From Hyphomicrobiaceae bacterium UBA2767 (GTDB lineage Bacteria; Pseudomonadota; Alphaproteobacteria; Rhizobiales; Methyloligellaceae), in NCBI GenBank assembly GCA_002352635.1, contig DEIT01000054.1, forward strand, positions 22,472-36,540: DNA of 14,069 bases. The letters are read 5' to 3'. Of this stretch, positions 5,734 through 13,630 are shown piece by piece. The notes under the pieces were generated by a model. The model was not told where the DNA came from. It ran no database searches and was given only the letters and a program-made list of their open reading frames with translations. Position 1 is the stretch's first letter. Each line of letters begins with the position of its first letter. The translations under genes were made by a program, and so were the position numbers.

Positions 5734-8671
5734 GGGCCTGAAGGTCTCGTTTCAAGTCCTTCAGCGCCGCAAATGGCGAGTCGGGATCAATCTTTGGACT
5801 GGGCTTCGGTTTGACCCCGGGTTTTTTTCGTCCAGGTGAGGCATTTGCACCCTTGTTTTTGCGAGGACCGCCGCCGGCGTGTTTCGTTTTTCCCTTCCCG
5901 CGGGCACGAGCGTCAGCGTGGTGTTTCCGGCGAGGACGCCAAATCACATCCACTGGCGGTTCAATCGGCGCCTCTCCTGTCGGCGCATCAGCCTGGACAT
6001 CAGCATTTTTGTTGTCTTCAGAGACGTCTACTGCGTCCCCGGTACTCTGGTAAAGCGGTTTACGTTCAGACCGGAACCCGAGTTCCTTCAGGACCGCTGC
6101 AAATTCCTCACCCGAGCAACCGACGATAGACATCATATCGGGCATGATCCGAAAGCCACCATCCCCTGTTGCTCCCTTGGGGGGAGTGGTGGACTTCCGG
6201 TCCGGTTGGTCCGCAGCGGCGGCCTCTTTTGCCGCAGGAGCCTCTTTGGCGTCAGGCGACTCCTTTACCTTGCCAGCTTGTGTCGTTGTCTGTTCTGCCG
6301 CTGGACTTGTAGCGTCGGCGATGCCCGCTTCGTTGTCCTTTTGGTCCTTTTTGTTCTTTTGCGCTCGCCACGCGACAAGCGGGCGGATCATGTCCGCAAG
6401 ACGCTCCAGCATGTCGATGCGGACCACGCGCGCGCCACAGCGGTGGAAGCCCGAGACCCGGTAAAACGGTTCAGGCAGGTTTGGATCCGTGGCTGCGGAA
6501 GTTAAGCCCTCTCGAGGTGGTTCCGGAAGCGAACTGGCTTCAATTCCAAAACTCATTCCATCGTTGAGCACCCATAACAGAAGCGCCAGGTCGGACGCAG
6601 CCGGCTTCAGCAATGCCGGCATAAATATGTTAAATGCGCCGAACCGCACACCGAAGCGCCGCAACTGCCCGCGGGCCTCCTGATCAAGCGCCCGAATGTC
6701 ATCAGAGACGTCCTCGCGTTTTAGAACGCCGAGGGCCTCAACAAGTCGGAACGCCACGCCTCGCGCCAGGCCGGAAATACCCTCCGCCTTGCTGAGCAGA
6801 ACCAGTGGTGCCAGGCGTTCGCCAACCACCGCGTCCAGCCAGGTGGTCAGTTTGGCCTGGATGCGTTCGCGGTCGGGCGCGTTCATATGATCATCCGTAA
6901 GCAGCACGAAGGTCGGATTAAGCTTGGTTTCCCCAGCTTCCAGCCGCCCGATCACAGCGCCTTCCCAGTTGATTTCTCCAGTCCGGGTCAACTGCAAAGC
7001 ATCTGGCTGCGCATTTGTGAGCCTTGCCGCCCGTTCGGAGAGTTCCTCGGCAAGTACTTTTGCTGCCGCGTGACGGGCCGCCTTGCCATGAACATCGCCT
7101 GATGTGGAATCCGGAGTGAAGCGAAATCCATTGAGGCGTCCGACGAAATGACGTTCGACATGAACCGAGCCATCGGCCTCGATTTCCGCGTTTAGCGTAT
7201 CCTGGTCACGTAGTCTTTTCATCAGCACGCTCGTGCGCCGGTCAACGAAACGCTGCGTGAGCCGTTCGTGCAGCGCGTCCGACAGTTTATCTTCTATGGC
7301 ACGGGTGCGTTCCTGCCAATGCTGCGGGTCCGCCAGCCACTCAGAGCGGTGTGAAACAAACGTCCATGTGCGGATATGGGAAATGCGATTGGCGAGCGCA
7401 TCAATGTCTCCCTCGGTATTGTCGGCAAATCCAACTTGCTCTGAAAGCCAGTCCTCGGAAATGGTTCCCATATCGCTCATCAGATGGTTGTAAATGCGGG
7501 TGAGCAGCTCGGCGTGGTCGGCCGTTGAAATTTTGCGGTAGTCGGGGATCTGACACACGTCCCAGAGCCGCTTGACCGCCGCGGGCGCGATAGCCTTGGA
7601 CTGGACGGTTTCCTCCTTTGACAGGTTCTCCAGCGCGATGAGGTCGTCAACCATGCGGCCTCGGGACAGGCGTTTCTGGCTTGGTTCCACGCGCAGACTT
7701 TCTTTCAGTCGGTCAAGTGAGTTGAATTCGAGATTGCCGTTCCGCCACTGCAGCCTGCCAACGGGCTCGAACTCGTGGTTTTCAAGCGCGGCAACCCGAG
7801 CCTGTTCGAACGGCTCGACTTTGCCTGTTACGCCGAAGGTCCCGTCATTCGTATGTCTTCCGGCGCGTCCGGCGACCTGGCCGATCTCCGCATTCGTCAA
7901 TTCGCGGTGTTGCTGGCCGTCAAACTTGTGCAAGGACGAGAATGCCACATGGTCTACGTCAAGATTCAGACCCATGCCGATGGCGTCGGTTGCAACGAGA
8001 AAATCAACCTCGCCACTCTGATAGAGTTCGACTTGCGCGTTTCGCGTCTTGGGGCTGAGTGCGCCGAGCACCACGGCTGCTCCGCCACGCTGCCGGCGTA
8101 CCAGTTCCGCAATCGCATAGACTTCGCTCACAGCGAAAGTCACGACAGCGGTGCGCCTTGGCAGTCGGGAAATTTTTTTCTGACCCGCATAGGAAAGGTT
8201 GGACAAGCGCGGACGAGAGATAATGTTGATGCCTGGTAGGATGTCCGCAATGGCGCCTTTCATGGTTGCCGCACCCAGCATCAGTGTTTCAGAGGTGCCG
8301 CGGGCATGGAGCAGATGACGGGTGAAGACATGGCCCCGTTCCGGGTCAGCTGCCAGCTGGATTTCGTCGATTGCGAGAAATGCTACGTCCATTTCGCGTG
8401 GCATCGCCTCAACCGTGCACACATAGTAGCGCGGGGACGCCGGCACGATCTTTTCTTCGCCCGTAATGAGTGCAACTCGTGCCGCACCCGCCTGCTTTGC
8501 GATCTTGTCATAAACCTCGCGCGCCAGCAGCCTCAGTGGCAGTCCGATAATACCGCTCTCGTGTCCGAGCATTCGCTCAATCGCGAGATGGGTCTTGCCT
8601 GTATTGGTGGGACCGAGCACGGCCGTAACACCGCGGCCATGCTCACCTTCGGGGGAGAACTGATCGCTCAT
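5714..8671 (-). CDS. SUV3-like DEAD/DExH-family RNA helicase
   Basis: A 985-residue superfamily 2 helicase of the type related to mitochondrial SUV3. Walker A is GPTNTGKT at 20-27, motif II is DEIQ at 102-105, and motif VI is QVAGRAGR at 265-272, with ATDAIGMGLNL (227-237) before it. All key ATPase residues are present. A long region to ~770 is helical and family-specific. It is followed by a low-complexity Ala/Lys/Glu stretch, a short conserved-looking segment (FRIMPDMMSIVGCSGEEF), and a very basic Lys/Arg/Gly/Pro tail over the last ~75 residues that probably binds RNA. The role is inferred as ATP-dependent RNA unwinding in RNA turnover or ribosome-related processes. SUV3 works with PNPase in mitochondria; no such partner is visible here. 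ATG 8671 has a weak AGGG about 8 nt upstream. A 480-bp AT-rich region precedes it. Confidence 0.9.
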   Translation of the reverse strand: MSDQFSPEGEHGRGVTAVLGPTNTGKTHLAIERMLGHESGIIGLPLRLLAREVYDKIAKQAGAARVALITGEEKIVPASPRYYVCTVEAMPREMDVAFLAIDEIQLAADPERGHVFTRHLLHARGTSETLMLGAATMKGAIADILPGINIISRPRLSNLSYAGQKKISRLPRRTAVVTFAVSEVYAIAELVRRQRGGAAVVLGALSPKTRNAQVELYQSGEVDFLVATDAIGMGLNLDVDHVAFSSLHKFDGQQHRELTNAEIGQVAGRAGRHTNDGTFGVTGKVEPFEQARVAALENHEFEPVGRLQWRNGNLEFNSLDRLKESLRVEPSQKRLSRGRMVDDLIALENLSKEETVQSKAIAPAAVKRLWDVCQIPDYRKISTADHAELLTRIYNHLMSDMGTISEDWLSEQVGFADNTEGDIDALANRISHIRTWTFVSHRSEWLADPQHWQERTRAIEDKLSDALHERLTQRFVDRRTSVLMKRLRDQDTLNAEIEADGSVHVERHFVGRLNGFRFTPDSTSGDVHGKAARHAAAKVLAEELSERAARLTNAQPDALQLTRTGEINWEGAVIGRLEAGETKLNPTFVLLTDDHMNAPDRERIQAKLTTWLDAVVGERLAPLVLLSKAEGISGLARGVAFRLVEALGVLKREDVSDDIRALDQEARGQLRRFGVRFGAFNIFMPALLKPAASDLALLLWVLNDGMSFGIEASSLPEPPREGLTSAATDPNLPEPFYRVSGFHRCGARVVRIDMLERLADMIRPLVAWRAQKNKKDQKDNEAGIADATSPAAEQTTTQAGKVKESPDAKEAPAAKEAAAADQPDRKSTTPPKGATGDGGFRIMPDMMSIVGCSGEEFAAVLKELGFRSERKPLYQSTGDAVDVSEDNKNADVQADAPTGEAPIEPPVDVIWRPRRKHHADARARGKGKTKHAGGGPRKNKGANASPGRKKPGVKPKPSPKIDPDSPFAALKDLKRDLQARAKDRV

Positions 8672-9151
8672 TGAGGAACCCTAACGGAGGAAAAAGGGGC
8701 GAACACCGTAACTTAAGTGGTAATCCGAACGGAAAATGTTAAGAACTGGAACAATTGCGGAACGAACCCGGCCCGAATCACTGACTCCGGAAGATTCAAT
8801 CTTCGTTCACTACGAGATATAGTATGCGTATCAGATTCGTGTGGCGAAATTGTCTCATTGGCCTACCTCGGACGGTCGTTTCTTTCCACAGATTATTAAC
8901 AAGCTTTCCAAAATGAACCAACTATGGACGAGCATGGCGCGACTTGGATTGGCCGGAGATATTAACAAATCGAATGTCTCGGGAACGAAGGGTGTCCGAA
9001 TCAGGAGACGGTTAATTTTCACGGCTTGTTCCCTACAAGATATTGATTCCAGGCGATCTAACGTTAATCAATTGGCGGATGGGATATGCGCAAACGTTGC
9101 TGCGGGTGAATATGCGTTAACCATCTGTGCCAACCTGACTCACAGCAAGCA
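8672..9151. other. Long AT-rich intergenic region with GANTC cluster
   Basis: This gap between two minus-strand genes has no convincing gene. It holds seven GANTC sites (starts 8775, 8783, 8793, 8834, 8998, 9045, 9137), a 15-bp palindrome (8790-8804), two copies of an AGAT(T)ATTAACAA repeat (8890-8903 and 8957-8970), and several further TTAA/GTTAA motifs (9011, 9063, 9116). Two loose DnaA-box-like words (8840-8848, 8882-8890), each with two mismatches, are present. A weak promoter toward the helicase (TTGGTT, 17 nt, TAATAA on the minus strand, near 8894-8925) is possible. No intrinsic terminator is evident after the DUF3108 gene. I read it as a complex control region for the helicase operon. 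Confidence 0.5.
8790..8804. promoter_or_regulatory. 15-bp perfect palindrome, possible operator
   Basis: GAAGATT-C-AATCTTC is a perfect 7-1-7 palindrome containing a GATTC methylation site at its centre (8793-8797). The one-base centre suits a dimeric DNA-binding protein better than an RNA hairpin. It lies about 120 bp upstream of the helicase start. The regulator is unknown. Confidence 0.4.
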
Positions 9152-10036
9152 TCAGCGGATGAAGGCGATCTTTTCCTGACCGGGAATTTCAATCTGGAAC
9201 GCGGTCGATGTCGCGGACGCCGTGCCGTATGGCGTTGGGATGGTGACGTGATAGGGCACATACATGCCATTTTTCGGCACCTGTATAAGCCACACCTCGA
9301 TATCGTTGGTTGCGGACATAAACTGGATGCCGGAGTTGTCCGGCTTGTAACCGGCAATGGGGACGTACTTAATCCGGCATACCACCGCGGTTCCGTTGTA
9401 TCCGCCCTTTCGCCGCTTCTTTTTGACGGTGACAGTCTTCTTGTGTGACAGCAGCAGATCGAAGCGTTGCTTGCCATCAAAGACCGGGATGCGACCGGGA
9501 CACACAGATCCATCCTCGTTGAGTTTTTTCGTCTTTGCCGTGAAAAACAGGGCGCTGAGCGGATCGAGTACGCCTTTCACATGTGCTGCAGTCACGGGAA
9601 TCATCTTCGGACTATCAGAAAATGGAGGCCTGGCCTTGACGTAAGAAACCGCGTCGTTCTCGAACATCATGGCGAGCTCGCCCTTGCGCTTTTTGGTCTT
9701 GAAGTTGAATGCGAAAGACGCCGGCTTGGGGCCATTTGCCGTGACGGCACCTGCGCTCGTGGTGCCGCCCTTTATTTCGAACAGCATGCCGGTGATGAAT
9801 TTGAGGCGGCCTTTGCCGCGCAGCGAATAACTGTCAGCGCTAACGTTTGACCAAATCTCGAATTTGCCGAGTTTTATGCCTGCAAAGTGAATGGAGTAGA
9901 CAGCCGCAAGACGTGCGTGATTGGGAGCGGCGGCTACCGGCTGGGGGGATGGCAGAGCAAAGGCGATACCGGCAATCGCAAGCGACGCGGCCGTGATGAG
10001 GGTTTTGCCTTTTGTTGTTATCCCGCAAATTTTCAT
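9152..10036 (-). CDS. DUF3108-family exported protein
   Basis: About 294 residues from the chosen ATG at 10036. A signal peptide is clear: a basic start (MKICGITTKGK), a hydrophobic run (ITAASLAIAGIAFAL) and a small-residue end (PVAAA) around residue 36, so the mature protein should be periplasmic. The rest is beta-rich and polar and fits the DUF3108 family (YSIHFAGIKLGKFEIW, YSLRGKGRLKFITGMLFEI, ending in IPTPYGTASATSTAFQIEI). Function is unknown. The frame stays open upstream with possible starts at 10051, 10063 and a TTG at 10108; 10036 gives the most typical signal peptide, but no ribosome binding site is decisive. It is divergent from rpmB and 480 bp upstream of the helicase on the same strand. 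Confidence 0.82.
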   Translation of the reverse strand: MKICGITTKGKTLITAASLAIAGIAFALPSPQPVAAAPNHARLAAVYSIHFAGIKLGKFEIWSNVSADSYSLRGKGRLKFITGMLFEIKGGTTSAGAVTANGPKPASFAFNFKTKKRKGELAMMFENDAVSYVKARPPFSDSPKMIPVTAAHVKGVLDPLSALFFTAKTKKLNEDGSVCPGRIPVFDGKQRFDLLLSHKKTVTVKKKRRKGGYNGTAVVCRIKYVPIAGYKPDNSGIQFMSATNDIEVWLIQVPKNGMYVPYHVTIPTPYGTASATSTAFQIEIPGQEKIAFIR

Positions 10037-10267
10037 GGAAGCGCGTCGCATCTCACCGGTCATATCGTCCGCCACAGACCTGCCTTGGTTATTCCCGGAA
10101 TTCGTCAATTATGTGTTAGTATCTGCTCCACAATGCAACAGTTCGGCAAGTCTCACAAACAGTAGGTGATCAGTGTCGTCTCTGCTTGACGGTGGCTCGC
10201 GGTCTTCGTATACCATCGCGCCTTCCGCTATTGCGGTCTGAACAGAAAAGTTTTGAGGAGCATTATC

Positions 10268-10558
10268 ATGTCGCGGCGTTGCGAACTCACCGGCAAAGCC
10301 GTTCTTGCCGGGAACAATGTCAGTCACGCGCACAACAGGACGCGGCGTCGCTTCTTGCCGAATTTGTGCAACGTCAGCCTCCAGAGCGAAACGCTCGGGC
10401 GGAACGTACGGTTGAGGGTCAGTGCCAATGCACTCCGGACCGTTGAACATCGCGGTGGTCTTGACGCCTTTCTTGCCAAGGCGAAGAGCGCTGAGCTGTC
10501 ACTCAAAGCACGGCGTATCAAGCGACAGATCGAAAAAGCACAAGCTGCCATCGCGTAA
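10268..10558 (+). CDS. rpmB: 50S ribosomal protein L28
   Basis: A 96-residue basic protein starting MSRRCELTGKAVLAGNNVSH, with the N-terminal ELTGK and the SHAHNRTRRRFLPNL block typical of bL28, and a C-terminal Lys/Arg helix. The length matches alphaproteobacterial L28. The start is fixed by GAGGAG at 10255-10260, 7 nt before the ATG; an earlier in-frame start at 10253 would absorb this site and is rejected. It is divergent from the DUF3108 gene, with the promoter somewhere in 10064-10254; I see no clear consensus there. It is followed directly by a methyltransferase gene. Confidence 0.96.
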   Translation: MSRRCELTGKAVLAGNNVSHAHNRTRRRFLPNLCNVSLQSETLGRNVRLRVSANALRTVEHRGGLDAFLAKAKSAELSLKARRIKRQIEKAQAAIA

Positions 10559-10576
10559 GTGGGCGATGGCGCCGAA

Positions 10577-11191
10577 ATGCGCCAGGCGCGCAAGCAGCGG
10601 GCGCCAGCGGCAGAGCGCAATATCACACCGATTCTCGATGTGTTGAGTGCCCATCTTCCGGCTTCCGGGAGCGCGCTTGAAATCGCCAGTGGAACGGGAC
10701 AGCACGTCGCGGCATTCGCCGGCACGTTTTCCAACCTTATCTGGACACCAAGTGATCCGAACCCCGATGCGAGGGCAAGTACAGCAGCCTGGGTTGAGGA
10801 CAGCGGTTCTGAAAACCTCAATCATCCCCTGGACATCGATGTCGCTGCGAGCGAATGGCCGAACCCTGTCGAGGGCCCCATTGATGTGATCCTCGCCATC
10901 AATCTTTTGCATATTGCGCCTTGGCGCGTGGCTGAGGGATTGCTCGCGGGCGCCGCCGAACTCCTTGCTCCCCAAGGCATGGTCTATCTCTACGGCCCCT
11001 ATCGCCGAGGCGGCGCCCACATAGCGGAAAGCAATGCACGATTTGAGTCATGGCTCCTGGAGCAAAACCCCGAATGGGGCGTGCGCGATCTGGAAAAGGT
11101 CGAACAGGAGGGAGCCAGGCACGGGCTGCAGCTCGAGCATGTCATCGCAATGCCTGCCAACAACTTTTCATTGATCCTTCGCAAGAGCTGA
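10577..11191 (+). CDS. DUF938/UPF0585-family SAM-dependent methyltransferase-like protein
   Basis: 204 residues from ATG 10577 (210 from a GTG at 10559 that abuts the rpmB stop). The family hallmark PAAERNITPILDVL lies near the N-terminus. A Rossmann-type SAM site follows (ALEIASGTGQHVAAFA, motif I), then WTPSDPNPDARAS and INLLHIAPW (motif IV region), and the C-terminal part ends PANNFSLILRKS. Motif I is intact. This is the bacterial counterpart of the METTL26-like proteins; the substrate is unknown. Neither start has a clear ribosome binding site. The 0-18 bp spacing means it is almost certainly cotranscribed with rpmB. Confidence 0.85.
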   Translation: MRQARKQRAPAAERNITPILDVLSAHLPASGSALEIASGTGQHVAAFAGTFSNLIWTPSDPNPDARASTAAWVEDSGSENLNHPLDIDVAASEWPNPVEGPIDVILAINLLHIAPWRVAEGLLAGAAELLAPQGMVYLYGPYRRGGAHIAESNARFESWLLEQNPEWGVRDLEKVEQEGARHGLQLEHVIAMPANNFSLILRKS

Positions 11192-11223
11192 CGTGGCTTC
11201 GAGCGGATTGCTCGTCACGTTTT
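11191..11223 (+). terminator. Hairpin between convergent genes
   Basis: ACGTG (11191-11195) pairs with CACGT (11216-11220). Inside it CGAGC (11200-11204) pairs with GCTCG (11210-11214) around a GGATT loop, and TTTT (11220-11223) follows. The hairpin overlaps the stop codons of the methyltransferase (11189-11191) and of the MscS channel (11215-11217). The T run is short on plus and absent on minus, so it serves mainly the rpmB transcript, if at all. Confidence 0.45.
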
Positions 11224-12699
11224 CGACTTTGGAGCGCGTTTTCGACTCGTTGGCGGTTTTCTTTTTGCTGGTGCGGCAGGCGCGGAATCGGTTTCTGGAA
11301 ATATCAGCCGGCGGTGCGGATAGGGGATCTCAATGCCGTGCTTTTTGAAAGCGTCCCACAAGGCCAGAAACGCCTGGCCGCGGATGTTGGTTAGTCCGTT
11401 CTTGGGGTCCCGAATCCAGAACCGCAGCACGAAGTCGATGGATGAATCTCCGAAGGACACCACATGGCAGACCGGCGTGGGGCGTTCAATAACACGGTCC
11501 AGATTTGAAACCGCGTCGACGCAAAGTTGGCGCACCATGTGGGGGTCGGTGTTGTAGCTCACGCCGAATTTGATCTCGAGGCGGACGTTTCGGTTGCTGT
11601 GAGACCAGTTGACGACCTGCTCGGATACGAAGCTCTCATTCGGGATGAGATACTCTACCCCGTCGCGGGTGATTACCGACACATAGCGAGACTTGAGGGA
11701 GTTGATCCAGCCGAACGTATCTCCCAGAGAGATCACGTCACCGGGCTTGATGGACCGGTCGGACAGAATAATGACACCGCTGATCAGGTTGGACGCGACC
11801 TTCTGCAAACCGAAACCGATGCCCAAACCAAGCGCACCGGAGAATACCGTGAGCGCGGTCAGATCAATGCCTACCGCCGAAATGGTTGCCAGCACCGCGA
11901 CCGTAAGCAGGGAGAACTTGATGAATTTCGAAATCAGAACCTGAAGTGCTGGCGCGATATCCTCGTTTTGGCGCATCCGGCGCTCGACGAAGTTGCCAAT
12001 TATCGTCGCGAGCCAGGCAAGAACGCTCAGCAGCAGAACCGCCTTGATGACGGCCAGGAGCGATAACCGGAAAGTTCCTATGGAAAACGCAATCGCATCG
12101 AGCGCGGCAAGCGTCTCATCGAGAAGTCCGACGATATGCAAAGCCGCAATTGCCCAAGCGGCATAGAAGAATGGTGCGGCCAGAGAGCGGTTGCGTATAA
12201 AACGCGAAATGATCGAGATGACGACGCCGACAATAACAATCGTCGCGGCGATGCCGATATAGTAGCTCCGGCTCGGCCACGTCACCTCGCGCAGAAGGAA
12301 TGCCGCCAGCCACAGGAACAGTGCAAACAAGATCCATGTCAACCGCCGGAGTGGAATGACGAGGGTGCGCAGGAGCTGAGGCTGCGATTCAATGTGGCGC
12401 AGACGCTCTTCAAGCTGAGGGGTCGCTGCGTTTGAAATCAGCCGGGCAAGCAGGTAGCAGAAAACAACGACCAGTATCTGCAGCAGTGACGACGTCGTGG
12501 CGAGTGCATTGAAGTAGCCGACAATAGTGTCCGCTGCTTCCACGATGACGCTATCGAGTGAGAAGTCAGGTGTTTCGATGGAGGGCGTCTGGGGTTCAGG
12601 CTGGTCAACTGCCGCGGGCGGGACTGAGTCCGTCGACGGTTTGCTCTGTGCCAATGTGTAGGGTGTTTGTTTGAGTTGCAATTGAGCGAGCAATGTCAC
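11215..12699 (-). CDS. MscS-family mechanosensitive ion channel
   Basis: A 494-residue membrane protein. Hydrophobic segments lie at ~70-88, 118-137, 147-168, 174-192, 210-235 and 258-276, followed by the pore-lining helix ~280-312 with the family's glycine/alanine pattern (SGALGLGIGFGLQKVASN). The cytoplasmic MscS beta domain starts at DRSIKPGDVI (314-323), with YLIPNE and VVNWSH further on, and the C-terminus is a basic, proline-rich tail. With extra N-terminal helices it resembles the larger YbdG/YnaI-like members rather than minimal MscS. It should release solutes on hypo-osmotic shock. The start is a GTG at 12699, supported by GAGGAA at 12713-12708 with an 8-nt spacer. It follows the DMT transporter gene by 73 bp on the same strand. 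Confidence 0.92.
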   Translation of the reverse strand: MTLLAQLQLKQTPYTLAQSKPSTDSVPPAAVDQPEPQTPSIETPDFSLDSVIVEAADTIVGYFNALATTSSLLQILVVVFCYLLARLISNAATPQLEERLRHIESQPQLLRTLVIPLRRLTWILFALFLWLAAFLLREVTWPSRSYYIGIAATIVIVGVVISIISRFIRNRSLAAPFFYAAWAIAALHIVGLLDETLAALDAIAFSIGTFRLSLLAVIKAVLLLSVLAWLATIIGNFVERRMRQNEDIAPALQVLISKFIKFSLLTVAVLATISAVGIDLTALTVFSGALGLGIGFGLQKVASNLISGVIILSDRSIKPGDVISLGDTFGWINSLKSRYVSVITRDGVEYLIPNESFVSEQVVNWSHSNRNVRLEIKFGVSYNTDPHMVRQLCVDAVSNLDRVIERPTPVCHVVSFGDSSIDFVLRFWIRDPKNGLTNIRGQAFLALWDAFKKHGIEIPYPHRRLIFPETDSAPAAPAKRKPPTSRKRAPKSKT

Positions 12700-12741
12700 G
12701 TGTGTTTTTCCTCTGTCACGAGCTTAACATGATTCACCGTT

Positions 12742-12764
12742 GCCGCCTCCCGATGCATGGCGGC
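12742..12764. repeat. GC-rich 6-bp hairpin between transporter and channel genes
   Basis: GCCGCC (12742-12747) and GGCGGC (12759-12764) form a perfect stem with an 11-nt loop, just after the DMT transporter stop. No T tract follows on the minus strand, so it is at best a weak or factor-assisted terminator, or a stem in the channel's leader. Confidence 0.3.
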
Positions 12765-12772
12765 TGTCTATG

Positions 12773-13630
12773 CTAGGACAACGCAAGAAGAACCATGCCG
12801 GCAAGAATGAGGCCTGCCCAGCCCATGCGCCTCTTGAATTCTCCCTCGCCCAGCAGGAGTGTTCCGATCATCACAGTGATGAGTACGCTGACTTCGCGCG
12901 CAGGGGCTACGTAAACGACCGGTGTGAAGGCGAGGGCGATCAGTACGAGGATGTAGGCCAGGGGGTTAAAGACTGCGATCCCTATGACGGCCAGCCGGTG
13001 TTCGCTCCATTGCCGCTTTATCTCAGCACGGCGCGTCACCGCGAAGGGTGCAAGGGCCGTTACGCGAAGTAAAATTGAGGAGTATTCCAGGAGCAAAGGC
13101 GGCACTAAAAGAGCGCGCAGCGTATAGGCGTCCCAAACCGTGTAAGTGCCGATGATCGTGCCTGCGGCTACGCCAAAGGCGAGTGAACGGGACATGTGGC
13201 GCGCGCTGCGGTTGAAGCCGCCGGTCAGGAAAACAACACCGATGATAATAGCGAGACCGCCAAGGAATATTGGCAGCGTGAGATGCTCGCCCAGAATGGC
13301 TACCGCAAATCCGGTTGAAAGCAGCGGTCCCGTTGATCTCGCAGTCGGATAGACGAGTGAAAGGTCGCCCTGACGATATCCCTGTTGAAGCAGCAGAAAA
13401 TAGCCCAGATGCAGTACGGCACTCACAATGCAAAATATGATCGCCTGAGTTCCCAGTACCGGTTGATCGACGAAAAGGACCCAGCCTGTAACAGGGACGT
13501 AAATTACCGCCGCAATGACCGAGAACAGCCAGACGAGTTCCGGTCCGCCATTGATGCGTTTGACGAGTGTGTTCCAGGTCGCATGACAGAGGGCGGCAGT
13601 CAGAACGAGGGCAAGCGAGAGTAGGGTCAT
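12773..13630 (-). CDS. DMT superfamily (EamA-type) transporter
   Basis: 285 residues from ATG 13630, the normal length for a ten-helix EamA exporter. It shows the two-fold EamA repeat: repeat 1 carries the helix with LVYPTARSTGPLLSTGFAVAI then LGEHLT, and repeat 2 carries VVYVAPAREVSVLITVMIGT then LLGEGE and GWAGLILAGMVLLAL. The first helix contains CHATWNTLVKR. Most relatives export metabolites or amino acids; the substrate cannot be told from sequence. The start is set by AGGTG at 13640-13636, 5 nt before the ATG; the frame stays open upstream but only to a TTG (13729) with no support. The leader can fold to pair this ribosome binding site (see the leader feature). It is probably cotranscribed with the MscS gene, 73 bp downstream. 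Confidence 0.88.
   Translation of the reverse strand: MTLLSLALVLTAALCHATWNTLVKRINGGPELVWLFSVIAAVIYVPVTGWVLFVDQPVLGTQAIIFCIVSAVLHLGYFLLLQQGYRQGDLSLVYPTARSTGPLLSTGFAVAILGEHLTLPIFLGGLAIIIGVVFLTGGFNRSARHMSRSLAFGVAAGTIIGTYTVWDAYTLRALLVPPLLLEYSSILLRVTALAPFAVTRRAEIKRQWSEHRLAVIGIAVFNPLAYILVLIALAFTPVVYVAPAREVSVLITVMIGTLLLGEGEFKRRMGWAGLILAGMVLLALS

Noticed and set aside
8834..8905. Possible replication origin, from DnaA-box-like words in AT-rich DNA
   Set aside because: Only two words with two mismatches each (TGTGGCGAA, CTTTCCACA), no cluster of good boxes, and no hemE, dnaA or rep gene nearby.
8896..9120. CtrA binding sites suggested by several TTAAC/GTTAA words
   Set aside because: None forms the full TTAA-N7-TTAAC spacing; the words are also expected in AT-rich DNA.
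8717..9179. Two overlapping plus-strand frames (60 and 112 codons, both GTG starts) in the long intergenic region
   Set aside because: Neither has a ribosome binding site or a recognisable domain, and the second runs into the 3' end of the DUF3108 gene on the other strand.
10109..10450. A 113-codon minus-strand frame over rpmB
   Set aside because: It overlaps the L28 gene antisense. L28 is unmistakable and has a strong ribosome binding site.
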